DNA of 64,000 bases from Austropuccinia psidii (lineage: Eukaryota > Basidiomycota > Pucciniomycetes > Pucciniales > Sphaerophragmiaceae): assembly GCA_023105745.1 (NCBI GenBank), contig JALGQZ010000009.1:5124937-5188936 (forward strand), written 5' to 3'. The translations under genes and the position numbers were made by a program. The notes below the pieces were generated by a model that saw nothing but the letters and a program-made list of their open reading frames with translations, had not been told where the DNA came from and did no database searches. Positions 1 through 9,873 of the stretch are shown one piece after another (position 1 is the first letter of the stretch; each line of letters starts with the position of its first letter).

Positions 1-534
1 TGTTTGCCTCATAACTTCTGTTATAGTCAAGATATGAAGAAGTGGATGGCACCATCAGATAGCCCTGATTGTGCTCTTTCCAAAAAGACCTCACTTCAAG
101 TATCCCACACTAAAACTGTAGAAGTTAGATGGGAGGTGAATGTTTTTTTCACCCTTATTTGGTCTGAATTTGACCATAACTTCAGTAATATTGGTGCTAG
201 CTCAGTTTGGCTAATACCATTGGATAGCCCTGACCTAGAGCTTCAATTTGAATACCCATTTGATGGGGTTAAGCCTCTTCTTCTAGATTTTAGATGAGAG
301 GTGAAAATTAAGGTTTATGCTCAGCAACAACTTTGAGCAGGAATAACTTTGTTATTCTTTGTCCTATAGTGATAGGACTTATGTTTTCAGAAAGAGGTTA
401 GTTTCCTCTTTTTTTTGATACCTTTTGAGCTGATTTGGCTCAGCTCCATGTTTTGGTGGTATCTTGGCTATACTATTGGTTTATGGTATTTTGGCTGTCA
501 TGCTTGTGCTCTGGTTTTGAGTCACAGGCTGACA
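1..534 (-). repeat. Rt1 3' LTR (left copy, partial)
   Basis: This is the end of an LTR finishing with GTCACAGGCTGACA (plus-strand reading) next to a polypurine tract, as at the 3' LTR of a minus-strand element. It matches the right Rt1 LTR closely. The first roughly 860 bases lie before the window. The small frames in it are not genes. Confidence 0.88.
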
Positions 535-553
535 TACCCTCCCTCTAAAAAAA
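535..553 (-). promoter_or_regulatory. Rt1 polypurine tract
   Basis: On the minus strand this is a T-run followed by AGAGGGAGGGTA, directly before the 3' LTR. It would prime plus-strand DNA. The GAGGGAGGGTA core is identical in Rt1, Rt3 and Rt6. Confidence 0.75.
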
Positions 554-559
554 GGCTCA

Positions 560-2683
560 TCATTGGTGAGACTTTCCTCTCTCCTTGGAGGTATGGTTCA
601 TTTGACCTTGAGCCAACAACTTTATTGTGGTCATACCCTCCCTATCTGGTGGATTATGTTTCAAACCATCCAGGTGTTTGGTCATTGGTTTCCTCCTTCT
701 GGAGTGGACTGAACCAATTTCCTGTGTTACATGGTTCTTAAGTTCCACCAAATATTCCTCATGCTGGTTGGGTTTACTGTATGAATTATTTCCACAGTCA
801 TTCCCCACACTATCAGATTCAGATTCATGACCTTCTTGGTCTTTTGTTGTTTCTTTCTCTCTTGCAAATATCTCTTCCCTGTCTTTGGGAGAATTTTCTG
901 CATAGTGATTGGGTGATTCACAGTTGTGAAATCCTGTTGTGATTTCAGAATCTGAATCATGAGTTTCTTTGGCTTCCAGGGTTGGATTGTCCCTGTTATC
1001 ACCAGTACTATGGTTATTGTATCTACCAATAGATTTTCTAATACTTACTTCTTGCAAAGTATTGGATATTTGATCCAAAGTGGATTCTTTGGAGCATCTG
1101 CACTTTACTGCATGTTCTAAGTCTCCTGGTAGTTTGGTCAACAGTTTGTGATTTCTCATTTCTGTTGTTATGTGAGGGTCAATGGCTTTTAACCTTTTTG
1201 ACTTTCTCAGACCCCAATAATATGGATCTTTGTCCACTGTGTATCTATCATCTCCAAATGAAAGGGTTTTCTGCCATATCCATGTATCATTTCTGTACTT
1301 TTGGATTTTTTGGCTCCTCCACCATGGCCAGTTTCTTCTGCCATGGATTTCTTTCATTCGTGTGTACCAAATACTAGCATGTCCTTTAAAAGCTGTATTT
1401 AATCTGGAAGTAATCCAGTAATCTGGTATACTTGGTACATCAGTGAACAGTCCATCAATATAATCTATGAGTTCCATATGATCATACTCTCCAGTTCCAG
1501 AGAATTTGGGCCAGATTGAGGCCTCAGGAAGCTGTTTCAAGGCTTCCTTTTCAGTATAAGACATATTATATCCATCCTGGTATTTTGATGGAGACCTTGC
1601 CTTATTCACCAATACAGCATCTGGTTTGATGTCTGTCTGGTGGTATGGGGTGTTTCCAGAAACATGCCCTTGTGTTTGGGGTTTCATTTTTTGGAAGAAA
1701 TTGCACAATTTGTCAATATCTTGATCCAGGTATTCCCTTTCCCTTTTGCAGTGATTTTGCTCCTCCAAGACTTGATTTAGTCTTCTTTTGGAATCTTCTG
1801 AGGCTTTATACAATTCAATATAGTCCTCTTGAAGAGTATGAATAGTTTTGGTTTGTAAGGTACAAACCTCTTGTAAACTTGCAATACTTTCATGGAGTCT
1901 TTCAAACTTTTTTTGAGTTTGTTCTACAAATTGGGAAAATTGTAACCATAGAGTATTACTACTTATGGTACTCTCAGGTATCACAACATTGTGTTTCATC
2001 TGAGTGGAGATATCATTCCTTATCATAGGGCTGCTAGGTGCATTAGAAGTATTTACAACTTTTTGTTGTTTCTTTGTACTTCTTGCAACAGGTCCAACAA
2101 TTTCTGGATCATAGGATCTGACTCTTTCAGCCTCTGGTTGAAAGGAGTGTTGTTCTTGCCTTATGATCCTCTTCCTCTCCTGGATTCTATCTTGGATTGG
2201 AAAGTATAGTGACTCTTGGTCACTGTTCTGCTGGTGCCTGAGTGGTGTGACACCACTAGGGAGTCTGGTTGGGTTACCAGTCCTCATGAGCCTGAAAGGG
2301 TCAGAGTGTGTTAGCTCTTGTTCCATTTCTTGTCTATGATAAGTTCTTTGAAGAATATCTCTTTGAGGGAAATCTTCTGAATACTTTCTACAAGTTCTTT
2401 GTAGTGGGAATCTGGTTTGAATTCCCTGTCTGCCATTCCCCAATGGAGAAGCTCTTGGAAGATCTGATGGGTTAGAACAAACTGTTCTATGAAAGCCATT
2501 CCTAGAGGTTTGCTGTTGAAACCCATCTTGGAAGGTGTAGAAAGGTTTATTTTGCCATGTATTATGACTTTGAACAACTTCAACTTCTCTCTTTTCCAGG
2601 CCTCTATTCCAACTGATGGTTGTTTCTCTTTGTAAGGAATAATCCCTTGGAAATCCAAAGTCTTTGGAATGAGGTGGTATCAT
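560..2683 (-). CDS. Gag-only polyprotein of Rt1 (pol deleted)
   Basis: One open frame of 707 codons from ATG 2683. Order: a Q/P/R-rich disordered N-terminus, a coiled coil, the retrotransposon capsid domain ([30 protein letters not shown] and the WPWW region), then a degenerate zinc knuckle in which the first and last cysteines of CCHC are F and S. After the acidic EEYLVE stretch it has about 60 residues of unrelated sequence and ends in ..KSHQ at the position where Rt6 Gag-Pol ends in QSHQ. Protease, RT, RNase H and integrase are absent. An open frame of this length in a pol-less element suggests either recent loss or a Gag-like role, but the broken knuckle argues against normal RNA packaging. 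Confidence 0.8.
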   Translation of the reverse strand: MIPPHSKDFGFPRDYSLQRETTISWNRGLEKREVEVVQSHNTWQNKPFYTFQDGFQQQTSRNGFHRTVCSNPSDLPRASPLGNGRQGIQTRFPLQRTCRKYSEDFPQRDILQRTYHRQEMEQELTHSDPFRLMRTGNPTRLPSGVTPLRHQQNSDQESLYFPIQDRIQERKRIIRQEQHSFQPEAERVRSYDPEIVGPVARSTKKQQKVVNTSNAPSSPMIRNDISTQMKHNVVIPESTISSNTLWLQFSQFVEQTQKKFERLHESIASLQEVCTLQTKTIHTLQEDYIELYKASEDSKRRLNQVLEEQNHCKREREYLDQDIDKLCNFFQKMKPQTQGHVSGNTPYHQTDIKPDAVLVNKARSPSKYQDGYNMSYTEKEALKQLPEASIWPKFSGTGEYDHMELIDYIDGLFTDVPSIPDYWITSRLNTAFKGHASIWYTRMKEIHGRRNWPWWRSQKIQKYRNDTWIWQKTLSFGDDRYTVDKDPYYWGLRKSKRLKAIDPHITTEMRNHKLLTKLPGDLEHAVKCRCSKESTLDQISNTLQEVSIRKSIGRYNNHSTGDNRDNPTLEAKETHDSDSEITTGFHNCESPNHYAENSPKDREEIFAREKETTKDQEGHESESDSVGNDCGNNSYSKPNQHEEYLVELKNHVTQEIGSVHSRRRKPMTKHLDGLKHNPPDREGMTTIKLLAQGQMNHTSKERGKSHQ
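2311..2658 (-). pseudogene. ORFx remnant of Rt1 (alternative frame over gag)
   Basis: A 115-codon frame shifted relative to gag. It holds the conserved ORFx helical block (..THQIFQELLHWGMADREF.. then ..SIQKISLKEI..FFKEL..KKWN) and then stops, so the serine-rich and basic C-terminal parts found in Rt3 and Rt6 are missing. There is no ATG near its start. The 3' splice site that joins ORF1 to ORFx in relatives is damaged here: the expected CAG reads CCA/AAG. The frame offset to gag is the same as in Rt6. A leader-ORF remnant in the ORF1 frame lies at 2604-2792. Confidence 0.6.
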
Positions 2684-2804
2684 TTCTGATTTGCAAAGTG
2701 AGAGTTCCAGCTAGTTGATTGAATTCTTTTATTAGGGATTTATAAGTCACTTTGGACAAGTTATTATTGAAAATATCAATAATAAATATCAATCAACTCT
2801 CCCC

Positions 2805-3390
2805 AATATATACTCTGTATGTATTAAAAAGATTAATAATAAAATATGGTTTGTATTTTATTATGAAGTATTATTATTGAAATTATCAATAATAATGATA
2901 ATAATCAATTTTTCACGCCAATTTGGGTAAAAAAATGAATTATTAGAGTTTTTCTGTAAGAAAAATTCAAACAATATATACTTTGTATATATTATGAAAA
3001 AAAGATCAATAATAAAATATGATTTGTATTTTATTATTGAGTATTATTATTAAAATTATCAATAATATTGATAATAATCAATTTTTCACGCCAATTTGGG
3101 TGAAAAAATGAATTATCAGAGTTTTTCTGTAAGAAAAATTCAAATAATATATACTTTGTATATATTATGAAAAAAAAACAATAATAAAATATGGTTTTTA
3201 TTTTATTATGAAGTATTATTATTGGTATTATCAATAATAATGTTAATAATCAATTTTCCACGCCAATTTGGGTGAAAAAATGAATTATCAGAGGTTTTCT
3301 TCAAGAAAAATTCAAATAATATATACTTTGTATATATTATGAAAAAAAAACAATAATAAAATATGGTTTTTATTTTATTATAAAAAGAGA
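2805..3390 (-). repeat. Tandem repeat in the Rt1 leader, about 170 bp x 3.5
   Basis: Units begin at about 2805, 2973, 3146 and 3318, so the period is 168-173 bp; the fourth copy is partial. Each unit has a TATATACTTTGTATATATTATG segment, a run of ATTATT/AATAAT and a conserved box CACGCCAATTTGGGTGAAAA. It lies between the primer binding site and gag, where related elements have the leader intron. The other elements here show no such expansion. Confidence 0.85.
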
Positions 3391-3691
3391 ATATTTTATA
3401 AATATAAATTATATATTTATAACTCTTCAAAAATGAAAAATATTATTTTTCAAAAAAGGATATGTATACAGTTTTTTTTTTTTTTTTATTGTGTTTTTTA
3501 TATATATTTTTTTTCAGTAAACAAAATCAGAATAGAGAAAAACCACTAAATGAATCCCCGTCAGGGCTTCTTATGGTTTAAAAAAAGTGAAAATAAGCAA
3601 GAAAACAAGTATAATAACTTTAAAAAGCAGGAATATAAGCTAAAAATAGTAAAAGCAAGCTGGAATTCCGTCTAAAATAGGTAAAAAACCT

Positions 3692-3704
3692 GGCCAGGCC
3701 CCCA
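3692..3704 (-). promoter_or_regulatory. Rt1 primer binding site
   Basis: On the minus strand TGGGGGCCTGGCC follows the 5' LTR after a 3-nt spacer. It begins with TGG, which pairs with tRNA 3' CCA. The same site occurs in Rt2, Rt5 and Rt6 and, with changes, in Rt3 and Rt4. Confidence 0.7.
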
Positions 3705-3707
3705 AAA

Positions 3708-5099
3708 TGTCAGGGTGACTCTATGATATAGCTTAAGAATGATAATAAAAGCTATAACTCTGAGTGTGACACAAAAATAATGATGATATTAGAGTGAGAA
3801 TATGAGTGAAAGGGCTATACTAAAATAATTTAGTGATGGTGAGTACTGCTGATAGCCCTGGGTGCAGTGTTTGCCTGTTGGTTTACAATAGCAAACCCTA
3901 CAATACTTAAACTTAAAGTATACCTGTTAAATTCTAATAGTATCACTTCCTTTTTTAAAAGTTATACCACGTAAGAATATCAAGAACAGGCTGCTGAATT
4001 TGCTTCCTGGTGAGGCAAAGCCTCCTTTTATCTTATTCTGGGGTAGTGGGAGGTGGTTTACCTCTGCACACGACCACAGAGTGAAACTTTTCACTACTGT
4101 GGGCTGGTTTGTGGTTCTATACACTCAATACAGGCTAGTATTGGGTTGAACTGTGGTTTTAGATGGGTGAAAAGTTTCACCAATGGAGTTTACAGGTGTG
4201 TTCTGGTGCTTCTGACGCGTCAGAAACTGTACAGAACCTGTATGGACCTCTGTATTTGACTTAAATATGAGGTATTGAGGTATAAATAAGCTTCAGCGTC
4301 TGTTTGACACCTCATAATCAGAGTACAACTGTATCCTGTCATAATACAGCTGTATTGGCCATATTGTGGGATTATGACCTTCAAATGGCCATGACTCTGT
4401 CAGTTTTTGAGATATCATGCTCAAAGGTGGTTCATTGGATAGCCTTGTATGAGCTCTACACAATGATACCCCATTTAGTATGGTTATCATTTAATATGAC
4501 AAAGTTATCCCATGTACAAGGGTTTTGTACATAGGCGTGGTTTGGGCAAAAAGCTGTATTGAGCTTGTTTGCCTCATAACTTCTGTTATAGTTGATATAT
4601 GAAGAAGTGGATGGCACCATCAGATAGCCCTAATTGTGTTCTTTCCAAAAAGACCCCACTTCAAGTATCCCACACTAAAACTGTAGAAGTTAGATGAGAG
4701 GTGAATGTTTTGTTCACCCTTATTTGGTCTGAATTTGACCATAACTTCAGTAATATTGGTGCTAGCTTAGTTTGGCTAGTACCATTGGATAGCCCTGACC
4801 TAGAGCTTCAATTTGAATACCCATTTGATGGGGTTAAGCCTCTTCTTCTAGATTTTAGATGAGAGGTGAAAATTAAGGTTTATGCTCAGCAACAACTTTG
4901 AGCAGGAATAACTTTGTTATTCTTTGTCCTATAGTGATAGGACTTATGTTTTCAGAAAGAGGTGAGTTTCCTCTTTCCTTTGATATCTTTTGAGCTGATT
5001 TGGCTCAGCTCCATGTTTTGGTGGTATCTTGGCTATACCATTGGTTTATGGTATTTTGGCTGTCATGCTTGTGCTCTGGTTTTGAGTCACAGGCTGACA
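3708..5099 (-). repeat. Rt1 5' LTR (right copy), 1392 bp
   Basis: It starts TGTCAGGGTGACTC and ends CACAGGCTGACA in plus-strand reading; TG...CA ends are typical of LTRs. On the minus strand a TATA-like GATAAAAGGAGG lies at 4021-4032. A perfect 16-bp palindrome TTCTGACGCGTCAGAA lies at 4210-4225, an ATF/CREB-like element that is only partly kept in the other LTRs. Confidence 0.88.
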
Positions 5100-7470
5100 T
5101 CTTCCCTGATGCACATTTCAATTTCTGTGCCTTTAATGGCAAGAGTTGATTTTTCCAATTCGGGAAGTGGTGATCCAGATAATTCCTGGACACTATTGAG
5201 TAGTGTGCTCCACTGTCAATTATCAATGGGTGTTGATCATTGTCTATTAAAACAGTCATCTTTGTGGCTGTCCCATATGTGTATGCCATTTCTTTAGTTG
5301 GTGTAACTAGGAATGTTTGTGCATCTTGTGTGTGTTTTAAAAAGCTTTTGTTTTCAGTGTCCTGTGGCATGCCTTCTTCTAACTTTATGTCCTGAATTTT
5401 TAGTGGTGTTTCCTCTTGGTACTCCACTAGAAATTCTTCTCTTGGGTCTTATTCTTCATCAGATTGTTATCTGATGGCATCACCCATAGAGTCTGATTCA
5501 GAAACATCTGAGGGGGATTCCTCCTCTGGGACTTTCTTAATGGCATAGACTTTCTTCTTTGCCTTTGGACAGTTATTGGCACAATTGTCTGTTGAACCAC
5601 AATTTTGACAAGAACTCTTCTTCTTAGTCACTTCTTCCACTCTTTCTCTGGGTTTGTTGTTAAAATCTACCCTGAAAGGTTGTTTCTATTTGAAACCACT
5701 GCTTTTCCATGGGGAGTATTTCCCTATATTTGTTCTTTTCCTTATTTATTGTAAGGTATTTGTAATGTCATCTAGAGTGCAATTATGGTTGCATCTGCAT
5801 TTAACTGCACACTCTAGTTCTCCTGGCATTTGTTTCAGGAGTTTGTGATTCCGCATCTGAATATTCATTTGAGGATCAATGGCTTTAAGTCTTTTAGACT
5901 TTCTGAGGCACCACTCATATGGGTCTTTGTCCACAGAGTACTTGTCATTTTCAAATGTCATGGTCTTCTGCCATATCCAAGTACCATTGCTGTACTTTTG
6001 GATGATTTGACCCTTCCACCATGGCCAGTTCCTTCTGACATGAATTTATTTCATTTCTGTGTACCAAATACTAGCATGTCCTTTGAATGCTGTATTATGT
6101 CTAGCAGTAATCCAGTATTCTGGTATGCCTGGTACATCAATGAAGAGTCCATCAATATAATCAATGAGCTCCATATGATAATATTCCCCTGTTCCAGAGA
6201 ATTTGGGCCAGATTGAGTCCTCTGGAAGCTGTTTTAAGGCTTCCTTCTCAGAATGAGACATATTCTCCCAATCCTGGTATTGAGATGGAGATCTTGCCTT
6301 ATTCTTCAAAATGGAATCTGGTTTTATGTCTTCTTTGTGATATAGATTATCCATAACATGGGCTTTTGGTTGGGGCTTCATGTTGTGATAGGCATTCAAC
6401 AGTTTGTTTATGTCTTGATCCAGACAATCCCTGTCCCTTTTTCTGTGGTGTTTTTCTTCAAAGACTTGATTAAGTCTTTTGTTGGTCTCTCCAGAGGCTT
6501 TGCTGAATTGAGCATGTTTTTCTTGAAGAGGTTTGACAAGTTTTTCCATGAAATCTGTTAGTTTGTTCATCCTCTCATGGCCTTCTTGGAGTTCTGAAAT
6601 CTGCTTTTGTGTTTTCTCAGAAAATTGGGACATTTTTAGCCATAGTGCATCACTGTTTAAGCTACTCTCAGGTGTATCAACATTATGTTCAATCTGAGTG
6701 GGGGTAATATTTCTATTAATGGGGCTACTGATTCTAGAAGTATGTACAACTATCTCTGGTTTGTGTGTACTTCTTTCACCAAGTCCAACATCTTCTGGAT
6801 CCTTTGGTCTGACTCTTTCTGCCTTTGGTTGAAATAGGTCTTGTTTTTGCCCTTGTGTCCTTGTCTTCTCCTGGAAACTTCCTGGTATTGTGAAGAATGG
6901 TGACTCTTGGCCACTGATCTGCTGGTTCCTGAATGATGTGAAGCCACTGCAGAGCTGTTTTGGCCTACTCCTTGTGAGCCTGAAGGAATCTGAGTATGCC
7001 CTGTCTGGGTTAGCTGTTCTTCTATAGCTTGGATAGTGGCTTGAATCTCCCTTATCCTGTTTGCCCTCACCTCCAGGAGTCTGAACTGCCTGGTGGGATT
7101 TGAACCTTTGGAGATTACCATAAGTCTTTTGAAGTCTATCTCTTTGAGAAATATCTTCTGGAAACTTTCCCCAAGTTCTGCCCAGTGGGATGCTAGGTTG
7201 AACCTCTTGTTGTCCATGCTCCATTGAAAAATTTCTTTGAGGAGTTGGTGGATCTGAAGAACTTGATCCATATCCTTCCAGTCCTCTGGTTTGAGGTCTC
7301 TTCTGAATTGGAATGTGAATGGCAGAGTGGGTATGATTTCCCTCAATGTCTTGCAATCCACCACTGTGTCCAAGGTGTCTTTCTCCAGGTCTTCTGGTTA
7401 TGGACAAGCCTTCTCTGTCCTCTGGTTGGTTCCTTTGGAAGCCAAGGTTTCTTAGGTGTACAGGTGACAT
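5100..7470 (-). pseudogene. Gag-Pro of Rt2, broken by nonsense codons and by Rt1
   Basis: One frame runs from ATG 7470 (inside the predicted intron, as in relatives) through a coiled coil, the capsid domain and the zinc knuckle to the protease motif [12 protein letters not shown] and then into the Rt1 LTR. It stays in one frame but holds TAA codons at least at 6046-6048, 5746-5748, 5467-5469 and 5449-5451. Comparison with Rt6 implies GAA or CAA ancestors for three of them (GAC for 5746-5748). The knuckle histidine is lost (Cys at the aligned site). The longest open part is 6046-7470 (474 codons). It cannot encode a working Gag-Pol. Confidence 0.85.
6750..7450 (-). pseudogene. ORFx of Rt2 (alternative frame over gag)
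   Basis: This frame overlaps the 5' part of gag. It is open from 7373 to the stop at 6750 (207 codons) and carries a single TAA at 7398-7400 between the predicted splice junction and that point. It keeps the whole ORFx plan: a helical block ending GSNP (GWNP in Rt6), a Q/S/T-rich linker, a basic RRRQG..KGKNK stretch and a C-terminal helix ([13 protein letters not shown]). It is very similar to Rt6 ORFx. The reading frame relative to ORF1 and gag matches the other elements. Confidence 0.7.
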
Positions 7471-7518
7471 ATCAGTGTTTTCAAGCAGTCAACAACTTAA
7501 TGTTCTTAGGGTATTTAC
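7451..7518 (-). other. Predicted ORF1/ORFx intron of Rt2 (68 nt)
   Basis: The donor AAAG|GTAAAT is at 7518 and the Gag-Pol ATG at 7470 lies 20 nt before the acceptor. The acceptor reads AAG where Rt6 has CAG, so splicing may be impaired in this copy. The intron is phase 1 and joins ORF1 to the ORFx frame. Confidence 0.55.
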
Positions 7519-7818
7519 CTTTTAATGTTCCTTGTACAAATTTGCTATATACTTCTTTTTGCAATTTGCCTTTGGAGGTTACAACTGGGTGAATAATTGT
7601 AATCTTCCCTGTACAAGTGGCTAAGGTTGGTTTGCCTTGTATTGATGCAGAGTTTTGTGGTTTTCCATTCCTCTTAGTGGAAATTGGTGTCCACTTCTTT
7701 GCTGTGATAAGGCCTTCACTGTGCCTCTTTCCTTTACCCTTGCTTCCCTCTGGTTCTGAGGGTGTCACTGGTGTGTTGGCCTGTGACTGGATCTCAAGTG
7801 GGATGTTGTTTTCTTCCA
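7481..7818 (-). CDS. ORF1 of Rt2 (small basic leader protein)
   Basis: About 112 codons. It starts at a GTG (7819) that would become ATG if the leader intron is spliced. The sequence EENNIPLEIQSQ.. then a K/R-rich part and ..YSKFVQGTLKGK is closely related to ORF1 of Rt6 and Rt3. The first 100 codons lie upstream of the second intron donor. The in-frame TGA is 10 nt before the Gag-Pol ATG. No known domain is recognised; a nucleic-acid-binding role is a guess from its charge. Confidence 0.55.
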
Positions 7819-8392
7819 CTGAGTCAAACAGGAAAAGAAGGCTTGATGTCAGTTAAGACTTCTTAAAAGGCTGTTTGAACATCTAAGAATGGCCTCTGGG
7901 TAATATATTTCTATATTGTGCCCTTGTATTATGAAAGTGTAATTGAAATTAACAATTACACATCAGAAATACAGCTTATGAATATCTGGTACACTGTTTG
8001 TATACCAGTATCTCACAGATGGACTTTAAATTAGCAAGTACAATCTGGAAGTGGTTATGTAAAGGGTAATTGAAATTATTGATATACCCAACCACACTTC
8101 TGATACTATTGGTTTTACAGTCAGTTGTCCTTTTTATTTAAACAAAGGACTTTATTAATGGCTTAAGGTGTTCTAATATGCAAAACATGCCAAAAATAAG
8201 GGTTTTGTGATGATTAAATTATAATCAACCACACAATAAGGAAATTAAAATAAAAGAAAAGACAGTGGTATATAGTATATACCACTCAAAAAATAAATAT
8301 GAGATATATATTATATTCATGTTTTAATAAAATTTACACCTAAAAAAAGAAACAAAAGTGTCAGAATGAGGCAAATAACAGAAAAAACTTAC
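7819..8392 (-). other. Predicted leader intron of Rt2 (574 nt)
   Basis: The donor is ATAA|GTAAGT 44 nt after the LTR and the acceptor is GACTCAG|TGGAAG. Joining the exon-final A to TG creates ATGGAAG, the start of ORF1. There is no in-frame ATG for ORF1 in unspliced RNA. Confidence 0.6.
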
Positions 8393-8420
8393 TTATAAGG
8401 TCCAAAAAGTCTAAAAACAC

Positions 8421-8433
8421 GGCCAGGCCCCCA
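8421..8433 (-). promoter_or_regulatory. Rt2 primer binding site
   Basis: Minus strand TGGGGGCCTGGCC, 3 nt from the 5' LTR, identical to that of Rt6. Confidence 0.7.
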
Positions 8434-8436
8434 AAA

Positions 8437-9873
8437 TGTCAGGCTGAGTCTATGATGAAGCTTATTAATAACTATTCACAAGCTTTAGATGTGACTGTGT
8501 CATTGTGAAAAATGATAATAAATGATTTATTGAGGATTATAAATGTTTAAATAAGAGTATTATGAGCTTTACTATTGAGTAATAGTGGTGGTGTGTGCTG
8601 TTCAAAGCCCTGGGTGCAGCTTTACCTGTTGGATTACAATAATAAAGACTACAATAATTAAAATTCTAATTATACCTGGTTAATTTCAAAGAGTATAGCA
8701 GTTTTTGACAGTTGTACTACATGGGAATTTGAGAGCAGGATGAGGAAACCTTTTCTGGTGGAGAAAAGGTCTCTTTTTATCCTAAAACTGGGTGAAAAGG
8801 GCTTGTAGACCTGTCCACATAGAGGAAATGCAGATTTTTCACTTCCAGATACTGGCTTGTGGTTTCCATAGTGCCTGTATGTGCTGCATTGGGCTCAGAT
8901 GTGGTTTTGAAACCACATCTGGGCAGTTTTCACAAATACAGGGTGAAAACCTTCATCTGGGGACCACATAGCCCTCTTCTGACATGTCTGATGCATAGAA
9001 TTCTGTACAGAACCTGTACAGGGCTCTAGCATTGACCAAACTATGAATTATTTAAGTATAAACAAGCTCCTTTGTCTGTTTGACACCTCATAATTATACT
9101 TATGGAAGAATATCCCACAGTAAGACTGCATTGGTCTAACTGTGGGATTTTGAGCTTGAAGCTGCCATAACTCTGTCGTGTTTATAGATATCTAGCTCAA
9201 AGTTGGTTCATTGTGTGGTACTACATGTGTTCTACACAATGGTACCCCATTTGATATGGTTATGATTAAGTATGGCAAAGTTATGCCATGTACAAGATAT
9301 TTTGTACATATATATGTTTTACTTAAAAACTGTATGGAGCTTGTTTTCCCCAAAACCTTTGTTCTAGGTGAGATATGGGAAAATGGATGGAACAATCAGA
9401 TAGATCTTATTGTTCTATTTCCAAAAAGACCCCACTTTAGGTATCTCACACTAAAACTGTAGATGTTAGATGGGAGGTGAATATTTTATTCACCCTTATC
9501 TGACCTTATTTTGGTCATAACTTCTGTAACTCTGGTGCTAGCTCAATTTGTCTAGTACCATTAGATAGCCCTGACTTAGAGCTTCATTTTGAATACCCAT
9601 TTGATGGGGCTAAGCCTCTCCCTCTGCATTTCAGATGAGAGGTGAAAATTAAGGTTTATGCTCAGCAACAATTTTGAGCAGGAATAACTTTTTTATTCTT
9701 TGTCCCATGATCATGGGACTTGTATATTTTGAAAGGGGTGACTTGAATCCATTTTTTGATACCTTTTCAGCTGGTTCTGCTCAGCTCTATTCTTTGGTGG
9801 TATTTTACTCTACCATTGGTTTATGGTATTTTGGCTGTCATGCCATTACTCTGGTTTGAGTCACAGGCTGACA
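8437..9873 (-). repeat. Rt2 5' LTR, 1437 bp
   Basis: It starts TGTCAGGCTGAGTC and ends CACAGGCTGACA (plus reading). It is homologous along its length to the Rt6 and Rt7 LTRs. A TATA-like GGATAAAAAGAG lies at 8771-8782 on the minus strand. The CRE-like palindrome present in Rt1 is degraded here. Confidence 0.87.

Larger units (their letters stand above)
1..5099 (-). mobile_element. Rt1: non-autonomous Ty3/gypsy LTR element, gag-only
   Basis: Two LTRs of the TGTCAGCCTG...CCTGACA type flank an interior of only 3.2 kb (535-3707). The left LTR is cut by the window edge; its 534 visible bases align to about 4568-5099 of the right LTR with few differences. The interior has a primer site, a repeat-rich leader, one gag frame and a polypurine tract. 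It has no protease, reverse transcriptase or integrase. The related Rt6 carries about 4 kb of pol between the corresponding points, so pol was deleted and mobilisation would need another copy's enzymes. At 5099/5100 the element abuts Rt2 inside its protease codons, so Rt1 inserted into Rt2. The TSD cannot be checked because the other edge is outside the window. Confidence 0.85.
5100..9873 (-). mobile_element. Rt2: decayed Ty3/gypsy element, 5' half only
   Basis: This minus-strand element has a 5' LTR (8437-9873), primer site, leader, ORF1, ORFx and gag running to the protease. At 5100 it is interrupted by the Rt1 LTR. The rest of pol and the 3' LTR should lie left of the window if Rt1 inserted cleanly. 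The sequence is homologous to Rt6 throughout, but the coding frames carry several nonsense codons, so it is older. The five bases after its 5' LTR are GAATG, the expected TSD copy. Confidence 0.85.

Noticed and set aside
2805..3390. CRISPR-like array
   Set aside because: The repeats are contiguous 170-bp units without unique spacers, in a eukaryotic retrotransposon leader.
5449..6048. Repeat-induced point mutation as the cause of the Rt2 stops
   Set aside because: At least two stops imply GAA to TAA, a transversion. RIP gives C to T or G to A. The young copies also show no such pattern.
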